Assembly (NCBI RefSeq): GCF_900108875.1
Contig: NZ_FNYJ01000001.1
Span: forward strand, 1,791,387-1,855,386
Length of the DNA: 64,000 nt
Direction: 5' to 3'
Source of the DNA: Pseudomonas sp. NFR16
Lineage (GTDB): Bacteria; Pseudomonadota; Gammaproteobacteria; Pseudomonadales; Pseudomonadaceae
The position numbers were made by a program, and so were the translations under genes. Under the pieces are notes generated by a model. It did no database searches, was not told the DNA's origin, and was given only the letters and a program-made list of their open reading frames with translations. Positions 27,959 to 37,284 of the stretch are shown here, piece after piece; position 1 is the stretch's first letter; every line of letters begins with the position of its first letter.

Positions 27959-28888
27959 GTGAGCGCCGACTATCCACGCGACCTGATCGGTTACGGCAGT
28001 AACCCGCCCCATCCTCAATGGCCAGGCAACGCCCGTATCGCGTTGTCGTTCGTGCTCAACTACGAGGAAGGCGGCGAGCGCAACATTCTGCACGGCGACA
28101 AGGAATCCGAAGCGTTCCTGTCCGAGATGGTCGCGGCGCAGCCTCTGCAAGGCCAGCGCAACATGAGCATGGAATCTCTCTACGAATACGGCAGCCGCGC
28201 CGGTGTGTGGCGCATTCTCAAGCTGTTCAAGCGATTCGATATCCCGCTGACCATCTTCGCCGTGGCCATGGCCGCGCAGCGTCACCCGGACGTGATCCGC
28301 GCGATGGTCGACGCCGGTCACGAAATCTGCAGCCACGGCTATCGCTGGATCGACTACCAGAACATGGACGAGGCGCAGGAGCGCGAGCACATGCTCGAAG
28401 CGATCCGCATCCTGACCGAACTCACCGGTGAACGCCCGCTGGGCTGGTACACCGGCCGCACCGGCCCAAACACTCGCCGGTTGGTGATGGAAGAAGGCGG
28501 CTTTCTGTACGACTGCGACACTTACGACGACGACCTGCCCTACTGGGAGCCGAACAACCCGACTGGCAAGCCGCATCTGGTGATCCCGTACACGCTGGAC
28601 ACCAACGACATGCGCTTCACCCAGGTGCAGGGTTTCAACACGGGCGACGACTTTTTCGAGTACCTCAAAGACGCGTTCGACGTGCTGTACGCCGAAGGTG
28701 CCGAAGCGCCGAAAATGCTGTCGATCGGTCTGCACTGCCGCCTGATCGGCCGTCCCGCGCGTCTGGCGTCGCTGCAGCGCTTCATCGAATACGTCAAAGG
28801 TCACGAGCAGGTCTGGTTCGCCCGTCGCGTCGAAATCGCCCGCCACTGGCAGGCCGTTCATCCTTTCCAGTCGCAGGTGAGCCAATGA
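27959..28888 (+). CDS. puuE: Allantoinase, PuuE type
   Basis: A 309-residue NodB/polysaccharide-deacetylase-fold enzyme that hydrolyses allantoin to allantoate without the metal centre of classical allantoinases. Characteristic stretches are YPRDLIGYGSNPPHPQWP, LNYEEGGERNILHGD, HEICSHGYRWIDY, GWYTGRTGPNTRRL and YDCDTYDDDLPYW. It starts at GTG behind AAGGAAG. Its stop overlaps the uraD start in an ATGA, so the two are translationally coupled. It is the first gene of the puuE-uraD-alc unit. Confidence 0.96.
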   Translation: MSADYPRDLIGYGSNPPHPQWPGNARIALSFVLNYEEGGERNILHGDKESEAFLSEMVAAQPLQGQRNMSMESLYEYGSRAGVWRILKLFKRFDIPLTIFAVAMAAQRHPDVIRAMVDAGHEICSHGYRWIDYQNMDEAQEREHMLEAIRILTELTGERPLGWYTGRTGPNTRRLVMEEGGFLYDCDTYDDDLPYWEPNNPTGKPHLVIPYTLDTNDMRFTQVQGFNTGDDFFEYLKDAFDVLYAEGAEAPKMLSIGLHCRLIGRPARLASLQRFIEYVKGHEQVWFARRVEIARHWQAVHPFQSQVSQ

Positions 28889-29400
28889 GCCGTTTCCAGA
28901 GCCTGACGCCTTCGGCCTTGAGCCGCGAAGCGTTCATCGAGGCGTTTGCCGACATCTACGAACATTCGCCCTGGGTCGCGGAACGCGCTTGGGACCTGGG
29001 GCAAGGCGCGGACCTTGACGATGTCCAGACGCTGCATGCCCGAATGAGCGACATCCTGTTGGGCGCCGATCACGCCACGCAACTGGCGCTGATCAACGCT
29101 CACCCGGACCTTGCCGGCAAGGCTGCCGTGCAGGGCCAACTGACCCAGGCCAGCACCGATGAGCAGGCTGGCGCCGGTATTCACCAGTGCACGCCCGATG
29201 AGTTTGCACGCTTCACCGAACTGAACGAAGCCTACAAAGCCAAGTTCGCGTTCCCCTTCATCATGGCGGTGAAAGGCAGCAACCGGCATCAGATCCTCGC
29301 GGCTTTCGAGACGCGCATTCACAACTCGGCAGACGCCGAGTTCGCCTGTGCGCTGGCCGAGATCAACAAGATCGCCCTGTTTCGCCTGCAAGCCCTCTGA
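28885..29400 (+). CDS. uraD: OHCU decarboxylase
   Basis: A 171-residue all-helical enzyme that decarboxylates 2-oxo-4-hydroxy-4-carboxy-5-ureidoimidazoline to S-allantoin, the step after UraH. The catalytic histidine lies in INAHPDLAG; TQLALINAHP and FPFIMAVKG with NRHQIL are the other conserved parts. It overlaps puuE by four bases and is followed 43 bases later by alc. The separate genes for UraH and UraD, rather than a fusion, fit gamma-proteobacteria. Confidence 0.95.
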   Translation: MSRFQSLTPSALSREAFIEAFADIYEHSPWVAERAWDLGQGADLDDVQTLHARMSDILLGADHATQLALINAHPDLAGKAAVQGQLTQASTDEQAGAGIHQCTPDEFARFTELNEAYKAKFAFPFIMAVKGSNRHQILAAFETRIHNSADAEFACALAEINKIALFRLQAL

Positions 29401-29443
29401 CCGCCCTCTCCCACGCCACTGACCAAAAAGGCAGACAAAAAGA

Positions 29444-30439
29444 ATGAAAGCTTACGCCGTACCCTTCGAAAAATTCGTCAACCTGGCCGACGCGCGCCTG
29501 GGCACCAAAATCCTTTCTGTCACCGACGACTGGTTTGCCGACGCCAACCGCCTGTTCCAGCCCACCCCGGCGGTCTGGAAAGAAGGCGTGTTCGACGACA
29601 ACGGCAAGTGGATGGACGGCTGGGAATCGCGCCGCAAGCGTTTCGAAGGCTATGACAGCGCCGTGATTCGTCTGGGCGTGGCGGGCTCGATCAAGGGCGT
29701 GGACATCGACACCTCGTATTTCACCGGCAACTACCCGCCATCGGCCTCGCTGGAAGCTTGCTTCCTGGCTTCGGGCGAGCCGGACGACAACACTGTGTGG
29801 ACAGAAGTGTTGCCCGCCGTCGAGCTCAAGGGCGACAGCCATCATTACCACGAAATTTCCGACACACAGGCGTACAGCCACCTGCGGTTCAACATTTATC
29901 CGGACGGCGGCGTGGCGCGCCTGCGCGTGTACGGCGTGCCGCACCGCGACTGGTCGGCAGTGGGTGACAACGAACAGATCGACCTGGCTGCGACCTTGAA
30001 TGGCGGCCGTGCGCTGGCCTGCTCCGATGAACACTTCGGCCGCATGAGCAACATTCTCAACCCGGGCCGTGGCGTGAACATGGGCGACGGCTGGGAAACC
30101 GCACGTCGCCGCACGCCAGGCAACGACTGGGTGATCGTGGCGCTGGGTCATGCCGGCGAAGTGGAGCAGATCGTCGTCGACACCTTGCACTTCAAGGGCA
30201 ACTACCCGGACAGCTGCTCGATCCAGGGCGCGTTCGTCAAGGGCGGCACCGACAGCCAGATCGAAACCCAGAGCCTGTTCTGGCGAGAGCTTCTGCCGAG
30301 CCAGAAGCTGGAAATGCACGCCGAGCATACCTTCGTCGAACAGATCAAGGCGCTGGGCCCGATCACCCACATCCGCCTGAACGTATTCCCCGATGGTGGC
30401 GTGAGTCGCTTGCGGGTGTTGGGCAAGGTGGCGAAGTAA
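29444..30439 (+). CDS. alc: Allantoicase
   Basis: A 331-residue enzyme made of two similar jelly-roll repeats (about 10-165 and 180-330). It hydrolyses allantoate to S-ureidoglycolate and urea. The duplicated motifs are plain: [10 protein letters not shown] and [31 protein letters not shown] and [32 protein letters not shown] and [19 protein letters not shown]. Urea released here and by AllA makes a urea transporter or urease the expected partner. A REP block follows before allA. Confidence 0.97.
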   Translation: MKAYAVPFEKFVNLADARLGTKILSVTDDWFADANRLFQPTPAVWKEGVFDDNGKWMDGWESRRKRFEGYDSAVIRLGVAGSIKGVDIDTSYFTGNYPPSASLEACFLASGEPDDNTVWTEVLPAVELKGDSHHYHEISDTQAYSHLRFNIYPDGGVARLRVYGVPHRDWSAVGDNEQIDLAATLNGGRALACSDEHFGRMSNILNPGRGVNMGDGWETARRRTPGNDWVIVALGHAGEVEQIVVDTLHFKGNYPDSCSIQGAFVKGGTDSQIETQSLFWRELLPSQKLEMHAEHTFVEQIKALGPITHIRLNVFPDGGVSRLRVLGKVAK

Positions 30440-30449
30440 TGCTGAGTCT

Positions 30450-30584
30450 GTAAGAGCGTGGCTTGTCCCGCGATCTGTCGCGAAGCGACAGTAATATCGG
30501 CTAATTCGGTGTATCAGACCGACCGCATTTCTCGGATTTACGACGACTGCGTCGCCGATCGCGGGACAAGCCGCGCTCCTACAG
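30450..30584. repeat. REP/BIME block
   Basis: Arms GTAAGAGCGTGGCTTGTCCC and GGGACAAGCCGCGCTCCTAC flank inner palindromes (GATCTGTCGCGAAGCGACAG). It separates alc from allA, making up most of the 209-base gap. Confidence 0.85.
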
Positions 30585-30648
30585 AAGATCGCGTAAAGAC
30601 AAAAACTGCTGTGTTTTCATTTACGAATTTCGAGAAAGAAGAACCCGC

Positions 30649-31152
30649 ATGCGCACACTGATTATCGAGCCGTTGACCAAAGAAGCCTTCGCCCCTTTCG
30701 GTGATGTGATCGAAACCGATGGCAGCGATCATTTCATGATCAACAACGGCTCGACCATGCGCTTTCATCGTCTGGCCACCGTTGAGACGGCAACGCCGGA
30801 CGACAAGGCGATCATCAGCATTTTCCGCGCCGACGCGCTGAACATGCCGCTGACCGTGAGCATGCTGGAGCGCCATCCGCTGGGCAGTCAGGCCTTCATT
30901 CCGCTGCTCGGCAACCCTTTTCTGGTCGTGGTCGCGCCCTGTGGCGATGCACCTGAACCAGAGTTGACCCGCGCCTTCATCACCAATGGCAGGCAGGGTG
31001 TTAATTACCATCGCGGCGTCTGGCACCACCCGGTGCTGACGATCGAAAAGCGGGATGACTTCCTGGTGGTTGATCGCAGTGGCAGTGGCAATAACTGCGA
31101 TGAGCATTTCTTCGAAGAGAGTCAGAAGATGATTCTCGATCCCCACTTATAA
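30649..31152 (+). CDS. allA: Ureidoglycolate lyase
   Basis: A 167-residue cupin-like enzyme that splits ureidoglycolate into glyoxylate and urea, the final step of the pathway. Conserved parts are LTKEAFAPFGDVIE at the N-terminus, MLERHPLGSQAFIPL, ITNGRQGVNYHRGVWHHPVL and FLVVDRSG. The stop lies 48 bases before puuD, which suggests co-transcription. It should release the second urea of the pathway. Confidence 0.95.
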   Translation: MRTLIIEPLTKEAFAPFGDVIETDGSDHFMINNGSTMRFHRLATVETATPDDKAIISIFRADALNMPLTVSMLERHPLGSQAFIPLLGNPFLVVVAPCGDAPEPELTRAFITNGRQGVNYHRGVWHHPVLTIEKRDDFLVVDRSGSGNNCDEHFFEESQKMILDPHL

Positions 31153-31200
31153 GAAAGGGCCTTAGCGTCCGTAAGTGACGACAGGCAAACGGTAAAGACT

Positions 31201-32499
31201 GTGGCTGCACATCTGATGGAATGGCTGAATCTGGGCGTGCGCTGGATTCACATGATCGTCGGGATCGCCTGGATCGGCGCGTCCTTCTACTTCGTCTGGC
31301 TGGAGAACAACCTCAATCGCGCCAACCCGCGCGACGGTCTCTCGGGTGATCTGTGGGCGATCCACGGTGGCGGCATCTACCACCTGGAAAAATACAAGCT
31401 GGCGCCTCCGACCATGCCGGACAACCTGCACTGGTTCAAATGGGAAGCCTACTGGACCTGGATGTCGGGCATCGTGCTGCTGTGCATCGTGTTCTACTCC
31501 AACCCCACCCTTTACCTGCTCGCCCCCGGCAGTACGCTGAGCGGCGGCGAAGGCATCGCCATCGGTGTCGGCGCGCTGATCGCCAGCTGGTTCATCTACG
31601 ACCTGCTCTGCGATTCGCCGCTGGGCAAAAGGCCTGGCTTGCTGGGCCTGGTGCTGTTCGTGCTGGTCATCGGCGCCTGCTACGGGTTCAGTCAGGTATT
31701 CAGCGGGCGCGGCGCCTATCTGCACACCGGCGCGATCATCGGCACGATCATGGTCGGCAACGTGTTCCGCATCATCATGCCGGCACAGCGCGCGCTGGTC
31801 GCGGCGATTGCCGAGAACCGCACGCCGGATCCGATGCTGCCTGCCAAAGGCCTGCTGCGTTCACGGCACAATAACTACTTCACCCTGCCGGTGCTGTTCA
31901 TCATGATCAGCAACCATTTCCCGAGCACCTACGGCAGTCAGTACAACTGGCTGATCCTGGCCGGTATCGCGGTGGTGGCGGTGGTCGTGCGTCACTATTT
32001 CAACACGCGCCACAACAGCCACAAGTTCGCCTGGGCGTTGCCGGTCGGCGCGCTGGGGATGATCTGCCTGGCTTATGTCACCGGTCCTGCGCAAATGCCT
32101 CGTGGTCCGGAAGTGGCGAAGATCGAATACCAGCCACTGCCTGCGACGGCCATTGGCGGCCATCGCGCCGATGAGCCGAAACCCGCGGCTGCTCCCGCGC
32201 AGGCCCCCGCCGAGCCCACACAGGCCAGCACCGGTGGCGTGGACTTCGAGAAGGTTCACAGCGTCATTCAGGAACGCTGCGCGGTCTGCCATTCGGCCAA
32301 ACCGACCAGCCCGCTGTTCAGCAGCGCGCCGGGCGGCATCATGTTCGACACCCCGCAACAGATCCAGCAACTGGCGCCGCGCATCCAGGCCCAGGCCGTC
32401 ACCGCGCAGATCATGCCGCTGGGCAACATCACCCAGATGACCCAGCAGGAACGTGATCTGCTGGGGCAATGGATCGACAAGGGGGCGCAGACGAATTAA
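31201..32499 (+). CDS. puuD: Membrane urate oxidase with cytochrome c domain, PuuD
   Basis: A 432-residue protein. The N-terminal 300 residues form about eight membrane helices with conserved histidines (WIHMIVGIAWIGASFYFVWL, GGGIYHLEKYKL, ISNHFPSTYG). A proline/alanine-rich linker (about 320-345) leads to a C-terminal periplasmic cytochrome c domain with C360-x2-C-H364 and a likely methionine ligand in IMPLGN near 405. PuuD oxidises urate to 5-hydroxyisourate and passes electrons to the respiratory chain instead of to oxygen; no UaZ or HpxO gene is visible here. It depends on the Ccm system, whose genes lie 12 kb away in this window. The GTG at 31201 is taken as start; an ATG five codons in is possible. 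Confidence 0.93.
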   Translation: MAAHLMEWLNLGVRWIHMIVGIAWIGASFYFVWLENNLNRANPRDGLSGDLWAIHGGGIYHLEKYKLAPPTMPDNLHWFKWEAYWTWMSGIVLLCIVFYSNPTLYLLAPGSTLSGGEGIAIGVGALIASWFIYDLLCDSPLGKRPGLLGLVLFVLVIGACYGFSQVFSGRGAYLHTGAIIGTIMVGNVFRIIMPAQRALVAAIAENRTPDPMLPAKGLLRSRHNNYFTLPVLFIMISNHFPSTYGSQYNWLILAGIAVVAVVVRHYFNTRHNSHKFAWALPVGALGMICLAYVTGPAQMPRGPEVAKIEYQPLPATAIGGHRADEPKPAAAPAQAPAEPTQASTGGVDFEKVHSVIQERCAVCHSAKPTSPLFSSAPGGIMFDTPQQIQQLAPRIQAQAVTAQIMPLGNITQMTQQERDLLGQWIDKGAQTN

Positions 32500-32520
32500 A
32501 CAGCCGAGCCACGCGCTCAG

Positions 32521-32654
32521 TGTAGGAGCGTGGCTTGCCCCGCGATCGGCGACGCAGTCGTCGTAAAGTCAGCATCCCGGGTTCTGCCTGACACCGCGCT
32601 TGCCGATTTTACGGCTGCTGCGCAGCCGATCGCGGGACAAGCCTCGCTCCTACC
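32521..32654. repeat. REP/BIME block
   Basis: Arms GTAGGAGCGTGGCTTGCCCC and GGGACAAGCCTCGCTCCTAC enclose further short palindromes. It lies between puuD and the permease gene. Confidence 0.85.
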
Positions 32655-32733
32655 GTGAATGTGCTCAACCAAGGCTCCACCGCCCAGCCGCAACGGGCGT
32701 ACTCAAAAACAAGAACAAAATCCGAGGTGTTGC

Positions 32734-34089
32734 ATGTCCGAGTCAACTCACGCGCGAATCCCTGCTGCGCCACCACGACAGCCCCTGCCACTGATGCAAC
32801 TGATGCTGGTGGGCCTGCAACACGTCCTGTTGATGTACGGCGGCGCCGTTGCGGTGCCGCTGATCATTGGCCAGGCCGCCGGCCTCTCACGGGAAGAAAT
32901 CGCCTTTCTGATCAACGCCGATTTGCTCGTCGCCGGCATTGCCACCGTCGTGCAGTCACTGGGCATCGGCCCCCTGGGCATCCGAATGCCGATCATGATG
33001 GGCGCAAGCTTTGCCGCTGTTGGCAGCATGGTGGCGATGGCCGGGATGCCGGGCGTGGGGTTGCCGGGTATTTTCGGGGCGACCATCGCCGCCGGCTTCT
33101 TCGGCATGCTGATCGCGCCGTTCATGTCGAAAATCGTGCGCTTCTTTCCGCCGCTGGTGACCGGCACGGTCATCACCTCCATCGGCCTGTCGCTGTTTCC
33201 GGTGGCGGTGAACTGGGCGGGCGGCGGCAACAAGGCCGCAAGCTTCGGCGATCCGCTGTACCTGGCCGTCGCCGCGCTGGTGCTGCTGACCATCCTGCTG
33301 ATCAATCGCTTCATGCGTGGATTCTGGGTCAACATCTCGGTGCTGATCGGCATGGGCCTTGGCTATGTGCTTTCCGGCCTGATCGGTATGGTTGACCTCA
33401 GCGGACTGGCGCAGGCCGAGTGGGTGAAAGTGGTCACGCCGCTGCACTTCGGCATGCCGCAATTCAGCCTCGCGCCGATCCTTTCGATGTGTCTGGTGGT
33501 GGTGATCATCTTCGTCGAGTCCACCGGCATGTTTCTCGCGCTGGGCAAGATCACCGACCGGGAAGTGACACCCGGCATGCTCCGCCGCGGCCTGCTCTGC
33601 GATGCCGCAGCATCGTTCCTGGCAGGTTTCCTCAACACCTTCACGCACTCTTCCTTCGCCCAGAACATCGGGCTGGTACAGATGACCGGCGTGCGCTGCC
33701 GTTCGGTGACCATTGTCGCGGGCGGTTTCCTGGTGATCCTCAGCCTGCTGCCCAAGGCGGCGTATCTGGTGGCCTCGATTCCTCCTGCGGTGCTGGGTGG
33801 CGCGGCGATCGCCATGTTCGGCATGGTCGCTGCCACCGGGATCAAGATTCTTCAGGAAGCCGATATCTCCGACCGGCGCAATCAATTGCTGGTGGCCGTG
33901 AGCATCGGCATGGGCCTGATCCCGGTGGTGCGACCTGAATTCTTCAGCCAGTTACCCGGCTGGATGGGCCCGATCACCCACAGCGGCATCGCCATGGCGA
34001 CCTTGAGCGCGGTTCTGTTGAACCTGCTGTTCAACGTCCTGGGCGGCGCCGAGCGCGCGGCCATGGCAGGACCCTTGCACTCGCACTGA
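32734..34089 (+). CDS. Urate/xanthine permease, NCS2 family (UacT-like)
   Basis: A 451-residue nucleobase symporter with about 14 membrane segments. It shows QLMLVGLQHVLLMYGGAVAVPLIIG, GIRMPIMMGASFAAVG, FVESTGMFLALGKI with the substrate-binding glutamate, and TFTHSSFAQNIGLVQMTGV, the NCS2 signature region for xanthine and urate carriers. The start is set by GAGG seven bases upstream of MSESTHARI. It lies directly after puuD, so urate is the most likely substrate, with xanthine as alternative. The nearby AzgA-like carrier would cover hypoxanthine, adenine or guanine. Confidence 0.92.
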   Translation: MSESTHARIPAAPPRQPLPLMQLMLVGLQHVLLMYGGAVAVPLIIGQAAGLSREEIAFLINADLLVAGIATVVQSLGIGPLGIRMPIMMGASFAAVGSMVAMAGMPGVGLPGIFGATIAAGFFGMLIAPFMSKIVRFFPPLVTGTVITSIGLSLFPVAVNWAGGGNKAASFGDPLYLAVAALVLLTILLINRFMRGFWVNISVLIGMGLGYVLSGLIGMVDLSGLAQAEWVKVVTPLHFGMPQFSLAPILSMCLVVVIIFVESTGMFLALGKITDREVTPGMLRRGLLCDAAASFLAGFLNTFTHSSFAQNIGLVQMTGVRCRSVTIVAGGFLVILSLLPKAAYLVASIPPAVLGGAAIAMFGMVAATGIKILQEADISDRRNQLLVAVSIGMGLIPVVRPEFFSQLPGWMGPITHSGIAMATLSAVLLNLLFNVLGGAERAAMAGPLHSH

Positions 34090-34470
34090 TCGGCAACGCA
34101 TGCGTGCCCTGTTTTCGAACCCGGTGCTCTGTCGCAGAGCACTTGAGGGTTGTCGCGCGAGTCAGTATCCTCCGCCGCCGCTCAAACGCCGCTCGAAAAC
34201 AAAGGTCCCGCGACCCACAACAATATTCTGACTGAACGGACAGGTTACCGCTCAGCCGCTGCGCCCTCGAAATGGCAACGGAACACCCTGAAATCGACTG
34301 TTTTCCAAACAGCCGACGAGACTTTTTTGTCTTTTTTCAGGGCCTTGGCTCAGCTCTTGCTAACCCTATGAAGCTGACCAGGCAGACAACTTATTCAGCC
34401 GCAAACAAGGCGCCGGAACAGAGCGCCGTTTATTAGAAAACAACGACTTTTCGTTCAAGGGAGTAATCGC
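34090..34470. other. 381-base gap between the urate permease and the Tsx-like gene
   Basis: It holds a perfect 8-bp hairpin GTGCTCTG-TCG-CAGAGCAC (34124-34142), 34 bases after the permease stop. This probably ends or stabilises that transcript, although it lacks a T-run. The rest is leader sequence with T-rich runs around 34324-34340 and a good AAGGGAG site before the next gene. I see no small gene in it. Confidence 0.5.
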
Positions 34471-35259
34471 ATGAACCGTACGCTTTCCAGCCTGATGGCC
34501 GCCGGTAGCCTGTTGGCCGCCGCCCCGGCGATGTCTGGCGATCTGCTGCAGTGGCAGAGCAACAGCCTGACTTACCTTTATGGCAAGAACTTCGCCGTGA
34601 ACCCGGACGTTCAACAGACGTTCACGTTCGAGCACGCAGACAGCTGGAAGTACGGCGACAACTTTATCTTCCTGGACTACATCAATTACAACGGCAAAAA
34701 AGATTCGGGGCTGGGCAACGCCTCGACCTACGGCGAAATCTCGCCGCGCCTGTCTTTGGGCAAGATCTTCGACCAGAAGTTGGAACTGGGCCCGATCAAA
34801 GATGTGCTGCTGGCGACCACGTACGAATTCGGTGAAGGCGATGTCGAGTCCTACCTGATCGGCCCGGGCTTTGACTTGAACCTGCCTGGCTTCGATTACT
34901 TCCAGCTCAACTTCTACAAGCGTTACACCGACGGCCACCGCGCAGGCTACGGCGCCTGGCAGATCACGCCGGTCTGGTCCTACACCATTCCGGTGGGCAA
35001 GTCGGACATCCTGATCGACGGTTTCATGGACTGGGTGGTGGACAACAAACAGTCCAACACGCATGGCGACTACCATTCCAATCTGCACTTCAACCCGCAG
35101 ATCAAATACGACCTGGGCAAGGCGCTGAACCTGGCCGACCGGCAACTTTATGTGGGGATTGAATACGATTACTGGAGCAACAAGTACGGGATCAACGACA
35201 CCCGTTACTTCGATACCGATCAGAACACGGCGAGCTTTTTGTTGAAGGTGTTTTTCTGA
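34471..35259 (+). CDS. Tsx-like nucleoside-specific outer-membrane channel
   Basis: A 262-residue outer-membrane beta-barrel with a signal peptide (about 1-22, cleavage near AMS-GD). Alternating hydrophobic and polar strands, an aromatic-rich sequence and a terminal phenylalanine (LLKVFF) are the hallmarks of a barrel inserted by the Bam machinery. DLLQWQSNSLTYLYGKNF and IEYDYWSNKYGI match the Tsx/OmpK family (nucleoside-specific channel-forming). Located after the purine permease, it probably admits nucleosides or purine bases to the periplasm. It ends the run of purine-related genes. Confidence 0.88.
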   Translation: MNRTLSSLMAAGSLLAAAPAMSGDLLQWQSNSLTYLYGKNFAVNPDVQQTFTFEHADSWKYGDNFIFLDYINYNGKKDSGLGNASTYGEISPRLSLGKIFDQKLELGPIKDVLLATTYEFGEGDVESYLIGPGFDLNLPGFDYFQLNFYKRYTDGHRAGYGAWQITPVWSYTIPVGKSDILIDGFMDWVVDNKQSNTHGDYHSNLHFNPQIKYDLGKALNLADRQLYVGIEYDYWSNKYGINDTRYFDTDQNTASFLLKVFF

Positions 35260-35340
35260 TGATTCGCTGTATTGATGGCGACTGACGCCATCGCCCTCGC
35301 CATCGCGGGCAACTCACGCCCGCGAAAGCGAAGGCCCAGG

Positions 35341-35565
35341 TCAGGGATGCCCTTCCCAGGGCATGGGTTTGCCCGCGCGGACCTTGGCGTTGAGCGAACG
35401 CAGCAGGTCCAGCGGATCACGGTCTTTCATTGCATGGCTCTGCTCGTCGACCCAGGACATCACCTGTTGCCGATCGAGCGTCGGCCGGCGATGGAGGATT
35501 TCGACGAGTTGCCGCTCACAGTGCTGGGCATAGGCAACCACGCTGGAAAACAAAGGGCTGTTCAT
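35341..35565 (-). CDS. Small conserved-looking protein, 74 residues
   Basis: I do not recognise it. The start MNSPLFSSVV is fixed by GAGGTG eight bases upstream. It is hydrophilic and probably helical (VVAYAQHCERQLVEILHRRP, QVMSWVDEQSHAMKDRDPLDLLRSLNAKVRAG), with no signal peptide or membrane segment. It lies 31 bases after the DUF808 gene on the same strand and is probably co-transcribed with it. Confidence 0.65.
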   Translation of the reverse strand: MNSPLFSSVVAYAQHCERQLVEILHRRPTLDRQQVMSWVDEQSHAMKDRDPLDLLRSLNAKVRAGKPMPWEGHP

Positions 35566-35596
35566 ACGGTCGACACCTCGCCACCGAAAATACCGT

Positions 35597-36526
35597 TCAG
35601 GCCTTGAAAAGGCGCCAGATTCTTTTTGCTCCCAGTACCACCGCCAACACAATACCACCGGCGATGATTCCCGCGACCGCATTGAGCAGCGTGGGGACGA
35701 CAAACGCCAGCGCACCCGCAGCCGAAGCCAGGCTTTCGATGTCATGGTGCAACACCGGCAAGCCATGGGTGAGAATGCCGCCGCCCACCAGAAACATCGC
35801 CGCCGTGCCGATCACCGACAGGCTTTTCATCATGTACGGCGCCGCACTCAAGACCCCGCGTCCCAGTGCCCGTTGCATCCGCCGCCCGCCGCCCTCGCCT
35901 TTGAGCTCGCTCAGGTAAAGCCCGCCGTCATCGAGCTTGACGATCGCGCCTACCAGGCCATAGACGCCGATGGTCATGACAATGGCGATGCCCGACAACA
36001 CGATAACCTGTTGCGTCAGCGACGCATCGGCGACCGTGCCGAGGGTGATGGCAATGATCTCTGCCGACAGGATGAAGTCGGTACGCACCGCGCCCTTGAT
36101 CTTGTCCTTCTCGAATGCCACCAGGTCGGTCGCCGGGTCGGCCACGGCGTCCGTCAGTTTCGCGTGTTCGCCCTCATCGTCTTTGGCGCTGTGCAGAAAG
36201 GAGTGCGCCAGCTTTTCGAAGCCCTCGAAACACAGGTAAGCGCCGCCGATCATCAGCAGCGGCGTGACCGCCCACGGGATGAACGCACTGATCGCCAACG
36301 CCGCCGGCACCAGAATCAGCTTGTTGAGAAACGATCCCTTGGCCACCGCCCAGACCACCGGCAACTCGCGCTCGGCGCGCACGCCCGACACCTGCTGCGC
36401 ATTGAGTGCAAGGTCGTCGCCCAGGACCCCGGCGGTTTTCTTGGCGGCCATCTTGGTCATCAGCGCCACGTCGTCGAGCACTGTTGCGATGTCGTCGATC
36501 AGTACCAGCAAACTGCTTCCTGCCAT
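35597..36526 (-). CDS. DUF808 (YedI-like) inner-membrane protein
   Basis: A 309-residue membrane protein of the DUF808 family. It contains [43 protein letters not shown] N-terminal helices, a hydrophobic pair around [20 protein letters not shown], a soluble acidic loop, and three or four further membrane helices near the C-terminus. The start at MAGSSLLV matches the usual family N-terminus and is about nine bases after a GGA; an ATG three codons upstream is less likely. The function of the family is unknown. Confidence 0.85.
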   Translation of the reverse strand: MAGSSLLVLIDDIATVLDDVALMTKMAAKKTAGVLGDDLALNAQQVSGVRAERELPVVWAVAKGSFLNKLILVPAALAISAFIPWAVTPLLMIGGAYLCFEGFEKLAHSFLHSAKDDEGEHAKLTDAVADPATDLVAFEKDKIKGAVRTDFILSAEIIAITLGTVADASLTQQVIVLSGIAIVMTIGVYGLVGAIVKLDDGGLYLSELKGEGGGRRMQRALGRGVLSAAPYMMKSLSVIGTAAMFLVGGGILTHGLPVLHHDIESLASAAGALAFVVPTLLNAVAGIIAGGIVLAVVLGAKRIWRLFKA

Positions 36527-36673
36527 GGGCGTCATTCCGTCAGATATGTTTCAAAGTAGGCGCTGAGCATAAACTGCCAGACCGGCGCGGGTCTCGCCTT
36601 GCATCATGTTGAGCCTGTCGCAAGCCCGGTGCTACCATTCGCCACCGCCGAGCAGGCAAGGAAATACCGGTTT

Positions 36674-37282
36674 ATGAGCAGCATCCGCGAGCGCAACAAA
36701 GAACTGATACTGCGCGCAGCCAGTGAAGAATTCGCCGATAAAGGGTTCGCCGCCAGCAAAACCAGCGACATCGCAGCCAAGGCCGGTGTGCCCAAGCCCA
36801 ACGTCTATTACTACTTCAAATCGAAGGAAAACCTCTACCGCGAGGTGCTCGAAAGCATCATCGAGCCGATCCTGCAGGCGTCGACGCCGTTCAATCGCGA
36901 GGGGGTTCCTGCCGAGGTGCTCAGCGGCTACATCCGCTCGAAGATCCGCATCTCCCGGGAATTACCATTCGCCTCGAAAGTGTTCGCCAGTGAGATCATG
37001 CACGGCGCCCCGCACTTGACGCCGGAGCAGGTCGAGCAGCTCAACGGCCAGGCGCGGCACAATATCGATTGCATTCAAGGGTGGATCGATGACGGTCTGA
37101 TCGCCCCGCTCGATCCTCATCACCTGATGTTCAGCATCTGGGCCGCCACTCAGACCTACGCCGATTTCGACTGGCAGATCTCGACGGTGACCGGCAAGGC
37201 CAAGCTGGACGACGCCGATTACGAGGCGGCTGCGCAGACGATCATTCGTCTGGTGCTCAAAGGCTGCGAGCCGGATCGCTGA
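36674..37282 (+). CDS. TetR-family regulator, RutR-like
   Basis: A 202-residue regulator. The helix-turn-helix covers about 10-55 (ILRAASEEFADKGFAASKTSDIAAKAGVPKPNVYYYFKSKENLYREVL). The C-terminal part resembles RutR (YcdC), with ISRELPFASKVFASEIMHGAPHL and FSIWAATQTYADFDWQISTVTG, close to the RutR segment that contacts uracil. RutR of E. coli is a uracil/thymine sensor that controls pyrimidine and purine degradation. The closeness to the purine block makes nucleobase sensing attractive, but no pyrimidine catabolic genes are visible here. It is divergent from the DUF808 gene and converges with the receiver gene, their stops being two bases apart. Confidence 0.85.
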   Translation: MSSIRERNKELILRAASEEFADKGFAASKTSDIAAKAGVPKPNVYYYFKSKENLYREVLESIIEPILQASTPFNREGVPAEVLSGYIRSKIRISRELPFASKVFASEIMHGAPHLTPEQVEQLNGQARHNIDCIQGWIDDGLIAPLDPHHLMFSIWAATQTYADFDWQISTVTGKAKLDDADYEAAAQTIIRLVLKGCEPDR

Positions 37283-37284
37283 GT

